NCBI RefSeq assembly: GCF_007829835.1
Contig: NZ_VIWP01000002.1
Coordinates: 496,001-560,000 of the forward strand
DNA length: 64,000 nucleotides
Direction of reading: 5' to 3'
Source of the DNA: Neorhizobium alkalisoli
GTDB taxonomy: Bacteria; Pseudomonadota; Alphaproteobacteria; Rhizobiales; Rhizobiaceae
The position numbers were made by a program, and so were the translations under genes. This document shows, one piece after another, positions 8,625-17,269 of the stretch (positions are counted from its first letter, which is position 1; every line of letters begins with the position of its first letter). The notes under the pieces were generated by a model. The model was not told the origin of the DNA and searched no databases. It saw only the letters and a program-made list of their open reading frames with translations.

Positions 8625-8762
8625 ATGAACTATTCGCGCAAGAGAATGCTGATCGCCGGCACCCTGGTGCTTGCCTATCTGCTGACGCTGACCTTCTACG
8701 GCTCGCCGCTTCTCGCCTTCACCACCTGGATGGGCTGGGTCGATCCGCAGGCGGCGCGCTGA
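8625..8762 (+). CDS. Small hydrophobic peptide downstream of the Atm1-type exporter
   Basis: A 45-residue frame 'MNYSRKRMLIAGTLVLAYLL' followed by a polar 'GSPLLAFTTWMGWVDPQAAR' tail. Basic residues then a hydrophobic helix suggest a single-pass inner-membrane peptide. An alternative in-frame ATG at 8592 overlaps the exporter stop as ATGA and would give 56 residues; GAGAGG at 8606-8611 lies 13 bases before the ATG chosen here, so the start is unsettled. Position directly after the exporter suggests co-expression. No family recognised. Confidence 0.5.
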   Translation: MNYSRKRMLIAGTLVLAYLLTLTFYGSPLLAFTTWMGWVDPQAAR

Positions 8763-8892
8763 TAGGTCAAGCTGTCTGGTCAAGCGGATCAGTCAAGACG
8801 TGATCGCGGCAATGGCGGACGCAGTGTTCACCGGAACGTGCCTGTGAACGCGGGAAGCGGCATGCCACTTAAGACCCAACGTCAATTGCAGC

Positions 8893-8911
8893 GAATTCGA
8901 TACGCGAATTC
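8893..8911. promoter_or_regulatory. Short inverted repeat before the monooxygenase gene
   Basis: GAATTCG and CGAATTC (7 bp perfect) are separated by ATACG, 14 bases before the start codon of the monooxygenase gene. Its position suits an operator or a leader hairpin; no regulator is encoded next to it. Confidence 0.35.
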
Positions 8912-8925
8912 AGGATGGTAATGTC

Positions 8926-9948
8926 ATGAAGAAGATCGGTTTCCTCTCGTTCGGGCACTGGACGCCCTCCCCGCAATCCGGCACGCGGTCTGCCTGCGAA
9001 AACCTTCTGCAGTCGATCGACCTTGCGGTTGCGGCGGAAGAGCTCGGGCTCGACGGCGCCTATTACCGTGTCCACCATTTCGCCCGCCAGCACGCCTCGC
9101 CCTTCCCGCTTCTGGCCGCCGTCGGTGCCCGCACGAAGAAGATCGAGATCGGTACCGGCGTCATCGACATGCGCTATGAAAACCCGCTCTACATGGCGGA
9201 AGATGCCGGTGCTGCCGACCTGATTTCCGGCGGCCGCCTGCAGCTCGGCATCAGCCGTGGTTCGCCGGAACAGGTGATCGAAGGCTACAAATATTTCGGT
9301 TATGCCCCGGCCGAAGGCGAGACGGATGCCGATATGGGCCGCCGCCATGCAGAAGTGTTTTACGACGTGTTGCGCGGCCAGGGTTTTGCCAAGCCGAACC
9401 CGCGGCCGATGTTCCCGAACCCGCCGGGCCTCCTGCGCCTCGAGCCCTTTTCGGAAGGCCTGCGCGACCGGATCTGGTGGGGTGCCGGCTCGAATGCGAC
9501 GGCCAAATGGGCGGCCAAGCTCGGCATGAACCTGCAGAGCTCGACGCTCAAGGACGACGAGACGGGCGAGCCCTTCCATGTCCAGCAGGCCGAGCAGATC
9601 CGCGTCTATCGCGAAGCGTTCAAGGAAGCCGGACATGCCCGCGAACCGCGCGTTTCGGTCAGCCGCAGCATCTTTGCGCTGACCAATGACATGGACCGGG
9701 CATATTTCGGCCGTTCGGGCGACAGCGATGATCAGATCGGCTTCATCGACGAGAACACGCGCGCCATCTTCGGCCGCTCCTATGCTGCCGAGCCGGACAA
9801 GCTGGTCGAGCAGTTGAAGAAGGACGAGGCAATCGCAGAAGCCGATACGCTGCTGCTCACCATCCCGAACCAGCTCGGCGTCGACTACAACGCACATTTG
9901 ATCGAGAGCATTTTGACACACGTCGCGCCGGCCATGGGCTGGCGGTAA
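8926..9948 (+). CDS. Luciferase-like (LLM class) flavin-dependent monooxygenase
   Basis: A 340-residue TIM-barrel protein. Typical features are the N-terminal strand 'KKIGFLSFGHW', 'AEELGLDGAYYRVHHFARQHASPF' (the conserved His region near the flavin), 'KKIEIGTGVIDMRYENPLYMAEDA' and 'GRLQLGISRGSPE'. LLM enzymes use reduced FMN or F420 to oxidise substrates such as long-chain aldehydes, alkanesulfonates or nitrilotriacetate. This subgroup is common in proteobacteria and mostly uncharacterised. No reductase gene is adjacent, so reduced flavin would come from elsewhere. It ends in a hairpin shared with the convergent methyltransferase gene. Confidence 0.88.
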   Translation: MKKIGFLSFGHWTPSPQSGTRSACENLLQSIDLAVAAEELGLDGAYYRVHHFARQHASPFPLLAAVGARTKKIEIGTGVIDMRYENPLYMAEDAGAADLISGGRLQLGISRGSPEQVIEGYKYFGYAPAEGETDADMGRRHAEVFYDVLRGQGFAKPNPRPMFPNPPGLLRLEPFSEGLRDRIWWGAGSNATAKWAAKLGMNLQSSTLKDDETGEPFHVQQAEQIRVYREAFKEAGHAREPRVSVSRSIFALTNDMDRAYFGRSGDSDDQIGFIDENTRAIFGRSYAAEPDKLVEQLKKDEAIAEADTLLLTIPNQLGVDYNAHLIESILTHVAPAMGWR

Positions 9949-10014
9949 CAACAGGATCGGCCGCATTGCCTCCTGACCAACGGGCTGTGAAGCGATGCGG
10001 GCGACCTTTTGCAG

Positions 10015-10041
10015 AAGCGCCACGGTCGGACCGTGGCGCTT
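10015..10041. terminator. Bidirectional hairpin between convergent genes
   Basis: GCGCCACGGT and ACCGTGGCGC form a perfect 10-bp stem with a 3-base loop, extended by AA/TT. It lies between the stops of the monooxygenase (9948) and the methyltransferase (10054), with short T tracts on both sides. Confidence 0.75.
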
Positions 10042-10053
10042 TGAAGACCTGGA

Positions 10054-11640
10054 TCAAAGCCCGATCTTCAGGCTGGCGCAAATCGACAGTTTGGACGTGC
10101 GAAATTTTTCCGCGCGGGCGGCAATTTCGGCCAGGTTTTCTTCAGGGCTTTGCAGGAGCTTGCCATCCTTGAAGAGGCGGTGGCCTTGTGGCGCGAGAAC
10201 GGACCAGACGAAACGCGGCCATTCTGCCGGATCCTTCTGGCCTTCGCTGATCGCCAGAAGGATGAGCTGTTCGACGCGGCCGAACTCGATCCCGCCGCCG
10301 GTCACGGGCGATGCCAGGAATTGCAGCGCATCGCTTTCCTCCGCACGCCGACAGACTGCCCGGTTGAAGGCCTGACAGATCTTCAGCCGCTCCTCCTCGC
10401 CCTCTTCGGGCAGGCAGGGTTCGAGATTGCGGGTGCCGACCAGCACTTTCAGCGCCAGCGACAGGTGTTCCCAGCTGATCCCGCTAATCCCCGGCTGCGC
10501 CAGCAACTGCCTGACCGTCATCGGCCCTTTAGCGAAGGCGTCGAGAACCGGTTCGTAGATATGCGCGTGCAGCTCCCTCGTGCCGCCCCGACCCTTGACC
10601 GTCATGCTCACCTCGTCGCGCTGCACGGAGAGCGCAAAACGCGTGTTGAGCCAGACACCGACGCCGCTGCGGAAACTGTGTGGCAGCTGTCCCTTGGCAA
10701 AAATATCGGTGCGGAACTGTTCGTTCAGAACGAAATCCCGGAGTGCTTCCCGCCTGACCGGGTCTGTTTCGGCAGCCAGAAAAGCCTGCTGGGGACCGGT
10801 CAGAGCCAGATCGTCAATCTGGTCGAACAGATTGGCCGAACCGACATGGCTGAGCTTGGCGGCCGACAGTTCGCGGGCGACATCCTCGAAATAGAACGGC
10901 GTCCAGTCACGGTTGAAATATTCGTGGGCGAGATAGTTCCGCGACAGCGGCATCATGCTTTCGAGGCGCGATGCGGCAGGGCCATTCAGCCTGAAATAGG
11001 CAGGATCCACATCCACGAGCGACTGGGCGGCTTTCAGCGCCTCGTCGATACGCGATGTAATCGGGCCGCTGACCCTTGCCGCCTGATCCACCAGAAAGCG
11101 GCGCAGCGGCATGATCGGCGCCCATCCCGGCAGCGTATTGTAGCTGATATAGACAAACCCACCCGGCTTCAGGCGCCGGCCGATAAAATCAACCACCTGC
11201 GCCCGCGCTTCCGCAGAAATCCAGCTGTAGATGCCGTGCAGGGCGATGATATCGAAGCCCTCCTCGGGAAGGCTCTTTTCCTCGGTAAAATCGGCGAAGG
11301 AATGTTCGAAGAAATGCGTGTTGGTCAGCCCCGCCTGCCGTGCCAGACCACGGGCACCGGCAATATGCGCCGGGTTGAAGTCGTTGGCGTAGAATTCGAT
11401 GCCGGGGTTGGCGGCCGCCAGAAGATTGACAGAAAAACCCTGACCGCAGCCAAGTTCGCAATATTTCAGCGTCTCCAGCGGGGCATCGAACCGACAGCCG
11501 CGCGACAATGCTGCCATGGAGATGATTGCGGGCGTCAGAACTCGATAGAAGCCATGGGTATAGTCCAGGCCGTCTACATAACCGGATGTCCAGTGATCCA
11601 AGACAATAGCTTTCAGTGAAACGCCGATAAGATCCGGCAC
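10054..11640 (-). CDS. SAM-dependent methyltransferase with MethyTransf_Reg-type domain
   Basis: 528 residues from GTG 11640. Residues about 45-200 form a class I methyltransferase: motif I is 'YCELGCGQGFSVNLLAAANP', then 'FYANDFNPAHIAGAR' and 'FDIIALHGIYSWIS', and 'GGFVYISYNTLPGWAP' is the post-I region typical of this group. The rest matches the methyltransferase regulatory domain seen in proteobacterial proteins of about 500 residues; its role is thought to be substrate or oligomer control. The 'YNTLPGW' motif is conserved in this family. The substrate is unknown. The gene is flanked by its terminator (10015-10041) and by the GGDEF gene 147 bases upstream. Confidence 0.82.
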   Translation of the reverse strand: MPDLIGVSLKAIVLDHWTSGYVDGLDYTHGFYRVLTPAIISMAALSRGCRFDAPLETLKYCELGCGQGFSVNLLAAANPGIEFYANDFNPAHIAGARGLARQAGLTNTHFFEHSFADFTEEKSLPEEGFDIIALHGIYSWISAEARAQVVDFIGRRLKPGGFVYISYNTLPGWAPIMPLRRFLVDQAARVSGPITSRIDEALKAAQSLVDVDPAYFRLNGPAASRLESMMPLSRNYLAHEYFNRDWTPFYFEDVARELSAAKLSHVGSANLFDQIDDLALTGPQQAFLAAETDPVRREALRDFVLNEQFRTDIFAKGQLPHSFRSGVGVWLNTRFALSVQRDEVSMTVKGRGGTRELHAHIYEPVLDAFAKGPMTVRQLLAQPGISGISWEHLSLALKVLVGTRNLEPCLPEEGEEERLKICQAFNRAVCRRAEESDALQFLASPVTGGGIEFGRVEQLILLAISEGQKDPAEWPRFVWSVLAPQGHRLFKDGKLLQSPEENLAEIAARAEKFRTSKLSICASLKIGL

Positions 11641-11686
11641 GCAGCATGACCTCCCGCTTGCGGAATATCATCTGCCATTGCGATTC

Positions 11687-11713
11687 GTGGGGATATCACC
11701 CGGAGATCCCCAC
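11687..11713. repeat. Inverted repeat between the GGDEF and methyltransferase genes
   Basis: GTGGGGAT and ATCCCCAC (8 bp perfect) are separated by 11 bases, 47 bases upstream of the methyltransferase start and downstream of the GGDEF stop. There is no T tract, so an operator for the methyltransferase gene or an mRNA-stabilising hairpin is as likely as a terminator. Confidence 0.4.
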
Positions 11714-11787
11714 AATTCGTCGTGACCGCCGATCGTCAGGCGAAACAGCTCTCCGGCCGGATATGCCTCAGGAGAGGTTGCGGAAAA

Positions 11788-13056
11788 TCAGGCTGCCGCG
11801 ACGAAAGCCACATCCACCCGCTGGCGATCGCGCGTCGTCACCTTGCAACGCACCTCGCGGCCCTCGCCTTCTATGACGAGCGTGAATGTATCCGGAACCT
11901 CGGCCGTATCCGACAGATGCAGGCCGGCGCCATCATCACCGAGCGTGCGGATCGTGCAGGGCATGGCGAGTACTCCTTCGCCGAACACCAGCGTGCCGGC
12001 CCGCACCACGCGACGGCGGCGGGCAGACGGGCGCGGCGGGCGCACCGCATCCCATGTGACGCAGCGGTTACGGCCGGTCTGCTTGGCGCGGTACATGGCG
12101 GCATCTGCCTGGGCGAGCAGCGTCTCGATATCCTCGCGCACATTCGTCAGCGATGCGACACCGAAACTTGCCGTCACCTTGATGAAGGCGTTTTCGATGG
12201 CAACCGCCTTTTCCGCGAAGGCTGCCCGCAGCTTTTCCGCGACGACGACCGCATCGGCCTGGTCCATGCCCGGCAGGGCGACTGCGAACTCTTCGCCACC
12301 GAGACGGCCGAACAGTGCATCCGGACCGAGCACCCGGCGGGAAATCGCGGCAATCGTCTTCAGCACCTGATCGCCGGCCGGATGGCCGAACGTATCGTTT
12401 ATGCGCTTGAAATGATCGACATCGAGGGTGATGACGGAGATATCGCCATTGACGCGCAGCGCATCCGTGACGTGCTGGGCAGCTTCGTTGCGGAAGGCGC
12501 GGCGTGTCATCGCGCCCGTCAGACCATCGGTCGCAGCGAACTGTAGAAGCTCGATACGGTCCATCACGGCGTCGGCGATTTCCTTCAGAATGCCGAGTTC
12601 GCGACCGGTGAAGCCGCGCGGCTGGCGGTCGATGGCGCAGATGGTGCCGATCGTGAAACCGTCCTTCGTCTTCAGCGGCATGCCGGCATAAAAGCGCACA
12701 TGCGCCTCACCGGTGACGGCGGGATGATCCGAAAACCGCGCGTCCTGCGTCGCGTCCTCGACGATCATCACCTCTTCCTGCTCGACGACGATGCGGCAGA
12801 AGGTGGCGTCGCGCGGCACTTCATCGATATCGAAGCCGACACAGGCCTGATACCACTGGCGATGCGCATCGATGAGGGAGACAATGCCGATCTCCACCTC
12901 GAAAATGGCCTTGATCAGCCGGATGACGCGTTCGAAAGCCTCATCCTTCGGTGCATCCAGCATATCGAGGCGTTCGAGCGCCAGCAGTCTTGCGGATTCC
13001 CGACTTACCGCCGCCACTGAATTCCCGGGCATAGACGCTGCCGACGTTTCAAGCAT
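11788..13056 (-). CDS. GAF-GGDEF-PilZ protein, probable diguanylate cyclase
   Basis: About 422 residues. The N-terminal half is a GAF domain ('RLDMLDAPKDEAFERVIRLI' ... 'CRIVVEQEEVMIVEDA' ... 'GFTIGTICAIDRQPRGF'). The GGDEF domain has 'DGLTGAMTRRAF', 'DVDHFKRINDTFGHPAGD' and the active site 'GRLGGEEFAVALP', which predicts synthesis of cyclic di-GMP. No RxxD inhibitory site stands five residues before GGEEF. The C-terminal about 80 residues ('RRRVVRAGTLVFGEGVLAMPCTIR'-like start, then 'GAGLHLSDTAEVPDTFTLVI') look like a PilZ domain, the usual cyclic di-GMP receptor. Start at ATG 13056 because AAGGTGG lies just upstream. Confidence 0.87.
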   Translation of the reverse strand: MLETSAASMPGNSVAAVSRESARLLALERLDMLDAPKDEAFERVIRLIKAIFEVEIGIVSLIDAHRQWYQACVGFDIDEVPRDATFCRIVVEQEEVMIVEDATQDARFSDHPAVTGEAHVRFYAGMPLKTKDGFTIGTICAIDRQPRGFTGRELGILKEIADAVMDRIELLQFAATDGLTGAMTRRAFRNEAAQHVTDALRVNGDISVITLDVDHFKRINDTFGHPAGDQVLKTIAAISRRVLGPDALFGRLGGEEFAVALPGMDQADAVVVAEKLRAAFAEKAVAIENAFIKVTASFGVASLTNVREDIETLLAQADAAMYRAKQTGRNRCVTWDAVRPPRPSARRRRVVRAGTLVFGEGVLAMPCTIRTLGDDGAGLHLSDTAEVPDTFTLVIEGEGREVRCKVTTRDRQRVDVAFVAAA

Positions 13057-13390
13057 GTACCACCTTGCCGCCCTGTCTCGACGGTCGCCTTCTGGCCTTG
13101 TCACCGATACGATCGGCGATACCCGGCCCCGGCATCGCCTTTGGGGCCGGAACCTACGGTTCTTGCGCCACTGGTGCAACCGACAAAAGGTCGATGCCGC
13201 CAGCGGTCCACATTGCATGCATCACCTTTACGCAGAAGCTGCGCGATTGGATTGGTCGCTCTCCGCATGACGATAAGAAAAGGCCTTCCGGTTAATCCGG
13301 TTAACTCCCGGGGCACTCCGTAGGGAACCGCATTGCTGCAAAAGCGGTTTTTATATAGTCAGTGGGCGCTGACACTGCAGGAGAACCCGG
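13057..13390. other. Divergent intergenic region between the GGDEF gene and psd
   Basis: No gene seen. The interval must contain the divergent promoters. The AT-rich stretch TTTTTATATAGT at about 13349-13360 is the most promoter-like part on the psd side, and AGGAG at 13379-13383 is the psd ribosome-binding site. Confidence 0.4.
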
Positions 13391-14092
13391 TTGATCAATC
13401 TTTTCGACACCATTCGCAACACGCTCGTACCGATCCACAAGGAAGGCTATGTCTTCGTGGCGGCCTTTTTCGTCGTCTCGCTGATCCTCGGTTATTTCGC
13501 CGAGCCGCTGTTCTGGATCGGGCTGGTCCTGACGCTGTGGTGCGCCTATTTCTTCCGTGATCCCGAGCGCATGGTGCCGCAGGACGACGATCTGATCATC
13601 TCGCCTGCCGATGGCCGTATCAGCCATGTCGCCATGGTCGTGCCGCCGGCCGAACTCGGTCTCGGTTCCGAGCCGATGCTGCGCATCTCGGTGTTCATGA
13701 ACGTCTTCAACTGCCACATCAACCGTGCGCCCGTGCGCGGCGAAGTGACCCGTATCGAGTATCGCGCCGGCCAGTTCGTCAATGCCGAACTCGACAAGGC
13801 AAGCTCGGACAACGAGCGCAACGGCCTCGTTATCCGCAGCCGCCACGGTGATGTCGGTGTCGTGCAGATTGCCGGCTTCGTCGCTCGCCGCATCGTGTGC
13901 TGGGTCAAGCCTTCGGAGCCGGTCAATGCCGGTGAGCGTTTCGGCCTGATCCGCTTCGGTTCGCGCCTCGACGTTTTCGTGCCGAAGGGTGGCCAGGCAC
14001 GCGTGACCGTTGGCCAGCTGGCACTCGGCGGCGAAACCGTGCTTGCCGAATTCGGTGCCGCCAAGGGCCCGACCGTCAGCCGCCGTACCTGA
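13391..14092 (+). CDS. psd: Phosphatidylserine decarboxylase proenzyme
   Basis: 233 residues, translated from TTG 13391 behind AGGAG. The N-terminus '[19 protein letters not shown]' and the two hydrophobic helices match the short alphaproteobacterial/archaeal-type Psd. '[10 protein letters not shown]', '[14 protein letters not shown]' and '[11 protein letters not shown]' are conserved; self-cleavage is expected between G190 and S191 to make the pyruvoyl group. The enzyme converts phosphatidylserine to phosphatidylethanolamine at the inner membrane. It is 21 bases upstream of pssA, which makes its substrate, so the two form an operon for PE synthesis. Confidence 0.95.
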   Translation: MINLFDTIRNTLVPIHKEGYVFVAAFFVVSLILGYFAEPLFWIGLVLTLWCAYFFRDPERMVPQDDDLIISPADGRISHVAMVVPPAELGLGSEPMLRISVFMNVFNCHINRAPVRGEVTRIEYRAGQFVNAELDKASSDNERNGLVIRSRHGDVGVVQIAGFVARRIVCWVKPSEPVNAGERFGLIRFGSRLDVFVPKGGQARVTVGQLALGGETVLAEFGAAKGPTVSRRT

Positions 14093-14113
14093 TCAGGAGA
14101 GAATGGAAGCACC

Positions 14114-14944
14114 ATGGAGGAGACGCCCGTGACGCCAGCACCGACGCCCGAGCAGAACCGCAAGAAGGATGAAGCGCGCGGCCCCAGGCTGCGCGAAATT
14201 CCGCTTCGTCTGATGGTGCCGAACCTGATCACGGTGCTGGCCATCTGCGCCGGCCTGACCGGGATCCGGCTTGCCTTCGAGGGGCGTTACGAGCTTGCCG
14301 TCGCCATGGTTCTGCTCGCCGCCTTTCTCGACGGCATTGACGGGCGCGTCGCGCGCCTGCTGAAAGCCACGTCGAGTTTCGGCGTGCAGATGGACTCGCT
14401 TGCCGACATCGTCAATTTCGGTGTCGCGCCGGCTCTCGTTTCCTATGCCTATCTTCTCCATAATGGCCATTCGCTGGGCTGGATTGCCGCGCTTATCTAC
14501 GCAATCGGCGCCGGTCTGCGGCTTGCCCGTTTCAACGTGATGGAAGAGCGCGGCGTCAAGGCGCCATGGCAGTCGGAATTCTTCGTTGGCGTGCCGGCAC
14601 CGATGGGAGCATTGTTGATGCTGCTGCCGGTCTATATCGGCTTTATGGGCGTGGAACCCTCGCCGGTCTTCGTTTATGCCAGCATCGCCTATACGGTCGT
14701 GATCGGTTACCTGCTCGTCTCGCGCCTGCCGGTCTGGTCGGGCAAGGCAAGCCGTATCCGCCGCGACATGATGCTGCCGATCCTGCTCGTGCTGGTTCTC
14801 TATGTGGCGCTGGTTATGAGCTATACATGGGAAATGCTGTCGATCAGCGTTGTTGCCTATCTCTGCGTCCTGCCTTTCAGCGCCCGCGCCTGGCACCGGC
14901 GTTTTGGCACGATCACCATCGAAGACGACATTACCCACGTCTGA
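14114..14944 (+). CDS. pssA: CDP-diacylglycerol-serine O-phosphatidyltransferase
   Basis: 276 residues, membrane protein with about eight helices. The CDP-alcohol phosphotransferase signature is complete: D73-G-I-D76-G77-R-V-A80-R81, then G and the D-x3-D pair in 'FGVQMDSLAD'. It condenses CDP-diacylglycerol with serine to phosphatidylserine, which Psd then decarboxylates. The N-terminal 30 residues are a Pro/Glu-rich cytoplasmic extension. Start at ATG 14114 with GGAGAGA upstream; an out-of-frame ATG at 14103 is ignored. Confidence 0.94.
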   Translation: MEETPVTPAPTPEQNRKKDEARGPRLREIPLRLMVPNLITVLAICAGLTGIRLAFEGRYELAVAMVLLAAFLDGIDGRVARLLKATSSFGVQMDSLADIVNFGVAPALVSYAYLLHNGHSLGWIAALIYAIGAGLRLARFNVMEERGVKAPWQSEFFVGVPAPMGALLMLLPVYIGFMGVEPSPVFVYASIAYTVVIGYLLVSRLPVWSGKASRIRRDMMLPILLVLVLYVALVMSYTWEMLSISVVAYLCVLPFSARAWHRRFGTITIEDDITHV

Positions 14945-15183
14945 GGCTTTTCAGCCTGCTTAACGACAGCTTTTCAGGGAAACTGCGCCTTCTTGCGGAT
15001 GCGCAGTTTCTTGCTGCGGCGCAGCCACAGCTTGCGGCAAGATGACGCTTTTATAACAAACTCACGATGCGCGATATCGACGGCCACGATTCCGCCGAGA
15101 TCCGCGGCGAAACGCGCCTTCCCGACTGATCGACCCGAAAGGCGGGCCCGACCGACGGGAATCATATTGCGAGGAGATTTTAC

Positions 15184-15312
15184 GTGAGCACTGAAAAGAC
15201 CAATCATCCGAAGCCTGAAGCCAGCACCCCTTACCGTCCGCTCGGCCTCAAGGCCGTCGCTGCCGCCGCCATGATGCTGAACCGCAAGCCGAAGCTTAAT
15301 CCAGCTCGCTAA
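15184..15312 (+). CDS. Small basic 42-aa protein
   Basis: GTG 15184 follows a strong GAGGAG box at about seven bases. The product is 'MSTEKTNHPKPEASTPYRPL' then 'GLKAVAAAAMMLNRKPKLNPAR'. The second part is a short Ala-rich helix flanked by basic residues. Small proteins with this 'YRPLGLKAVAAA' shape occur near other genes in rhizobia, but I know no function. The stop codon lies inside the first copy of a 16-base tandem repeat. Confidence 0.6.
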   Translation: MSTEKTNHPKPEASTPYRPLGLKAVAAAAMMLNRKPKLNPAR

Positions 15313-15351
15313 CTGGCCGGCTCGCTAACTGGCCAGCTCGCTGATTGGCCT
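15304..15351. repeat. Three tandem copies of a 16-base unit
   Basis: GCTCGCTAACTGGCC(G/A) is present at 15304-15319 and 15320-15335, and GCTCGCTGATTGGCCT at 15336-15351 (copy 3 differs at a few positions). The array covers the end of the 42-aa gene and runs to within 12 bases of the stop of the LysE-type exporter on the other strand. As 16 is not a multiple of three, slippage would change the C-terminus only beyond the stop. Confidence 0.8.
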
Positions 15352-15363
15352 CACCTGCGCCCA

Positions 15364-15987
15364 TCAGCCGCCGTGCAGAAAACTCACGAGCAGGCCGATC
15401 GCCAGAAGCCCCATCACCAGACCGATGACGACATCCAGCACCCGCCATGCGGCGGGTCTGGCGAAGAGCGGCGCCAGAAGACGCGCGCCGTAACCGAGCC
15501 CGAAGAACCAGACGAAGGACGCGATGGCTGCCCCTGCACCATAAGCGACCCTTTCCGGGCCCTCGAAAGCCGCAGACAGGCTGCCGAGCAGCAGGACCGT
15601 ATCCAGATAGACATGCGGGTTGAGGAAGGTGAAGGCGAGGCAGGCGAGTACTGCAGCCTTCAGCGGCATGCCCTCCGGTGCGCCCGCGACCATCGCACCC
15701 GGCTTGATTGCCCGACGAAAGGCCATGGCCGAATAGGTGGCGAGAAAGGCTGCACCGGCGAGCGTGACGACCGCGATCAGCACCGGCGAGCTGGACACCA
15801 GCGTGCCGAGACCGCCGACGCCAGCGGCAATCAGCAGCGCATCCGACAGCGCACAGATGAAGCACAGCACGAAGACATGGGCGCGGATCAGGCCCTGGCG
15901 CAGGATGAAGGCGTTCTGCGCGCCGATCGCGACGATCAGCGAACCGCCAAGGGCAAAACCGGACAGACCGGCGGAGAGAAGGTTCAT
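15364..15987 (-). CDS. ArgO/LysE family amino-acid exporter
   Basis: 207 residues from ATG 15987, a polytopic protein with six hydrophobic segments. 'GSLIVAIGAQNAFILRQGL' is the ArgO/LysE signature, followed by 'FLNPHVYLDTVLLLGSLSA' which carries the second conserved NPH block. ArgO and LysE export basic amino acids (arginine, lysine). No LysG/ArgP-type regulator gene is next to it in this window. It is the second LysE-superfamily exporter here; the first (880-1512) belongs to the RhtB branch. Confidence 0.88.
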   Translation of the reverse strand: MNLLSAGLSGFALGGSLIVAIGAQNAFILRQGLIRAHVFVLCFICALSDALLIAAGVGGLGTLVSSSPVLIAVVTLAGAAFLATYSAMAFRRAIKPGAMVAGAPEGMPLKAAVLACLAFTFLNPHVYLDTVLLLGSLSAAFEGPERVAYGAGAAIASFVWFFGLGYGARLLAPLFARPAAWRVLDVVIGLVMGLLAIGLLVSFLHGG

Positions 15988-16063
15988 GATTGTATTCCGG
16001 TGGGATGAATGAGGTTCCGGCGGCATGGCTGCCACGGCCGGACCGGGTCTTGAGGCGGGTAAA

Positions 16064-16843
16064 TCAGAAGAGCGACATCTGGGACGGATCGGATTTCCGC
16101 TTGGGCGGTTTTTCTTCCGGCGGCACGTCTCCGGGCGCTGCCACCGGCACCGGCTTCTGCAGGTCGGGGCCCATGTTCGAGACCTTGTTGACGAGGTCGG
16201 ATACGGCGATCGCCTCGAAAAAATCCTCCTGCGCCGGCTGCATCAGATCCGCGACCTCGCGCGGCTCCTGCGTCTTGCAATCCAGCCAGCGTTCAAAATC
16301 CTCCGGCTGGATCACCACCGGCATGCGATCGTGGATCGGGCGGATGGCGGCATTGGCACCGGTCGTCAGGATCGCTGCGGTATCGACTTCCGAGCCTTCG
16401 GCGGAAGACCATGTCTCCATCAGCCCGGCAAAAGCGATGACACCACCGTTTTTCGGACGGATCCAATAGGCCTGCGGTTTGACGCCGCTTTCCTTGGGCG
16501 GACGGCGCCATTCGTAAAAGCCGCTGGCGGGAACAAGAATGCGACGGTGCCGCATGGCGGCGCGGAAGGACGCCTTGCCAACCGCGGTCTCAGCCCGGGC
16601 ATTGATCAGCAGCGGGAAATCCTTGGGATCCTTGACCCAGCCCGGCAGAAAACCCCAGCGGGCCAGCATGGCGCGACGCTGCGGCAGGTTGCTGCCGGGA
16701 CGCTGATGCTCCGACTGAACGACGATCAGAATCGGCTGGGTCGGGGCAATATTGTAGCGCGCCGGGAAATCCTCCTCCCCCAGCACCTGCAGATCTTCAA
16801 ATACCTTCGTGTAATGCGCCGTCAGGGCGTAGCGTCCGCACAT
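16064..16843 (-). CDS. SRAP/HMCES family abasic-site processing protein
   Basis: 259 residues beginning Met-Cys-Gly-Arg-Tyr. Cys2 becomes the N-terminus after Met removal and forms the covalent thiazolidine link with abasic sites in single-stranded DNA. 'RYNIAPTQPI', 'ARWGFLPGW', 'NARAETA', 'RRILVPASGFYEWRR' (active-site Glu) and 'IHDRMPVVI' (active-site His) are all present. The C-terminal 45 residues are a polar Pro/Lys-rich tail beyond the core domain. Family members shield abasic sites during replication; in bacteria (YedK) they are linked to the SOS response. I saw no obvious LexA box just upstream. Confidence 0.92.
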   Translation of the reverse strand: MCGRYALTAHYTKVFEDLQVLGEEDFPARYNIAPTQPILIVVQSEHQRPGSNLPQRRAMLARWGFLPGWVKDPKDFPLLINARAETAVGKASFRAAMRHRRILVPASGFYEWRRPPKESGVKPQAYWIRPKNGGVIAFAGLMETWSSAEGSEVDTAAILTTGANAAIRPIHDRMPVVIQPEDFERWLDCKTQEPREVADLMQPAQEDFFEAIAVSDLVNKVSNMGPDLQKPVPVAAPGDVPPEEKPPKRKSDPSQMSLF

Positions 16844-16903
16844 GCCAGTTTAGATGGCATCCGATATGAGGCGGGTCAAGCGACTGTGCTTCACGCCTTC
16901 GGA

Positions 16904-17233
16904 TCAGGCGCTGCGTGGCCCGAACAGGATGACGGCACCGCCGATCAGGCAGATGACGACACCCGCAATATCCCAGCGATCGGGAAATTTGGCTTCGACG
17001 ATCCAGAGCCAAAGGATCGAGGCGAGAATGTAGATCGCGCCATAAGCCGCATAGGTCCGCCCCGCAGCCTCGCTCGGCACCAGCGCCAGCGCATAGGCGA
17101 AAAGCACCAGCGACACGAGGCCCGGCGCGAGCCACCAGACAGTTTTGCCGAGCCTGAACCAGGCGAAAAAGGCAAAGCAGCCGGCAATCTCGGCAAGGGC
17201 GGCGAAGGCATAGAGGGCGTAGGTCTTGATCAA
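16904..17233 (-). CDS. YnfA/UPF0060 family small membrane protein
   Basis: 109 residues with four hydrophobic helices. '[21 protein letters not shown]' and '[19 protein letters not shown]' are the conserved blocks of UPF0060, related in shape to small multidrug resistance transporters. Some homologues have been linked to drug efflux. The start is TTG 17233. It is divergent from the toxin-antitoxin operon beginning at 17277, with only 43 bases between them, so the two share a regulatory region. Confidence 0.88.
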   Translation of the reverse strand: MIKTYALYAFAALAEIAGCFAFFAWFRLGKTVWWLAPGLVSLVLFAYALALVPSEAAGRTYAAYGAIYILASILWLWIVEAKFPDRWDIAGVVICLIGGAVILFGPRSA

Positions 17234-17251
17234 AGGCGAACCTTGAAGGTT

Positions 17252-17269
17252 TGTAGCTTATAAGCTACA
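17252..17269. promoter_or_regulatory. 18-bp perfect palindrome, operator of the first HigBA-type module
   Basis: TGTAGCTTATAAGCTACA at 17252-17269 is its own reverse complement. It ends eight bases before the toxin start (17277) and lies 19 bases from the divergent ynfA-type start (17233). Helix-turn-helix antitoxins bind such palindromes, so it should control the toxin-antitoxin operon and could affect the divergent gene too. Confidence 0.72.

Noticed and set aside
16025..17263. 412-aa plus-strand frame opposite the SRAP and YnfA genes
   Set aside because: Covers two recognisable genes on the other strand and has no domain.
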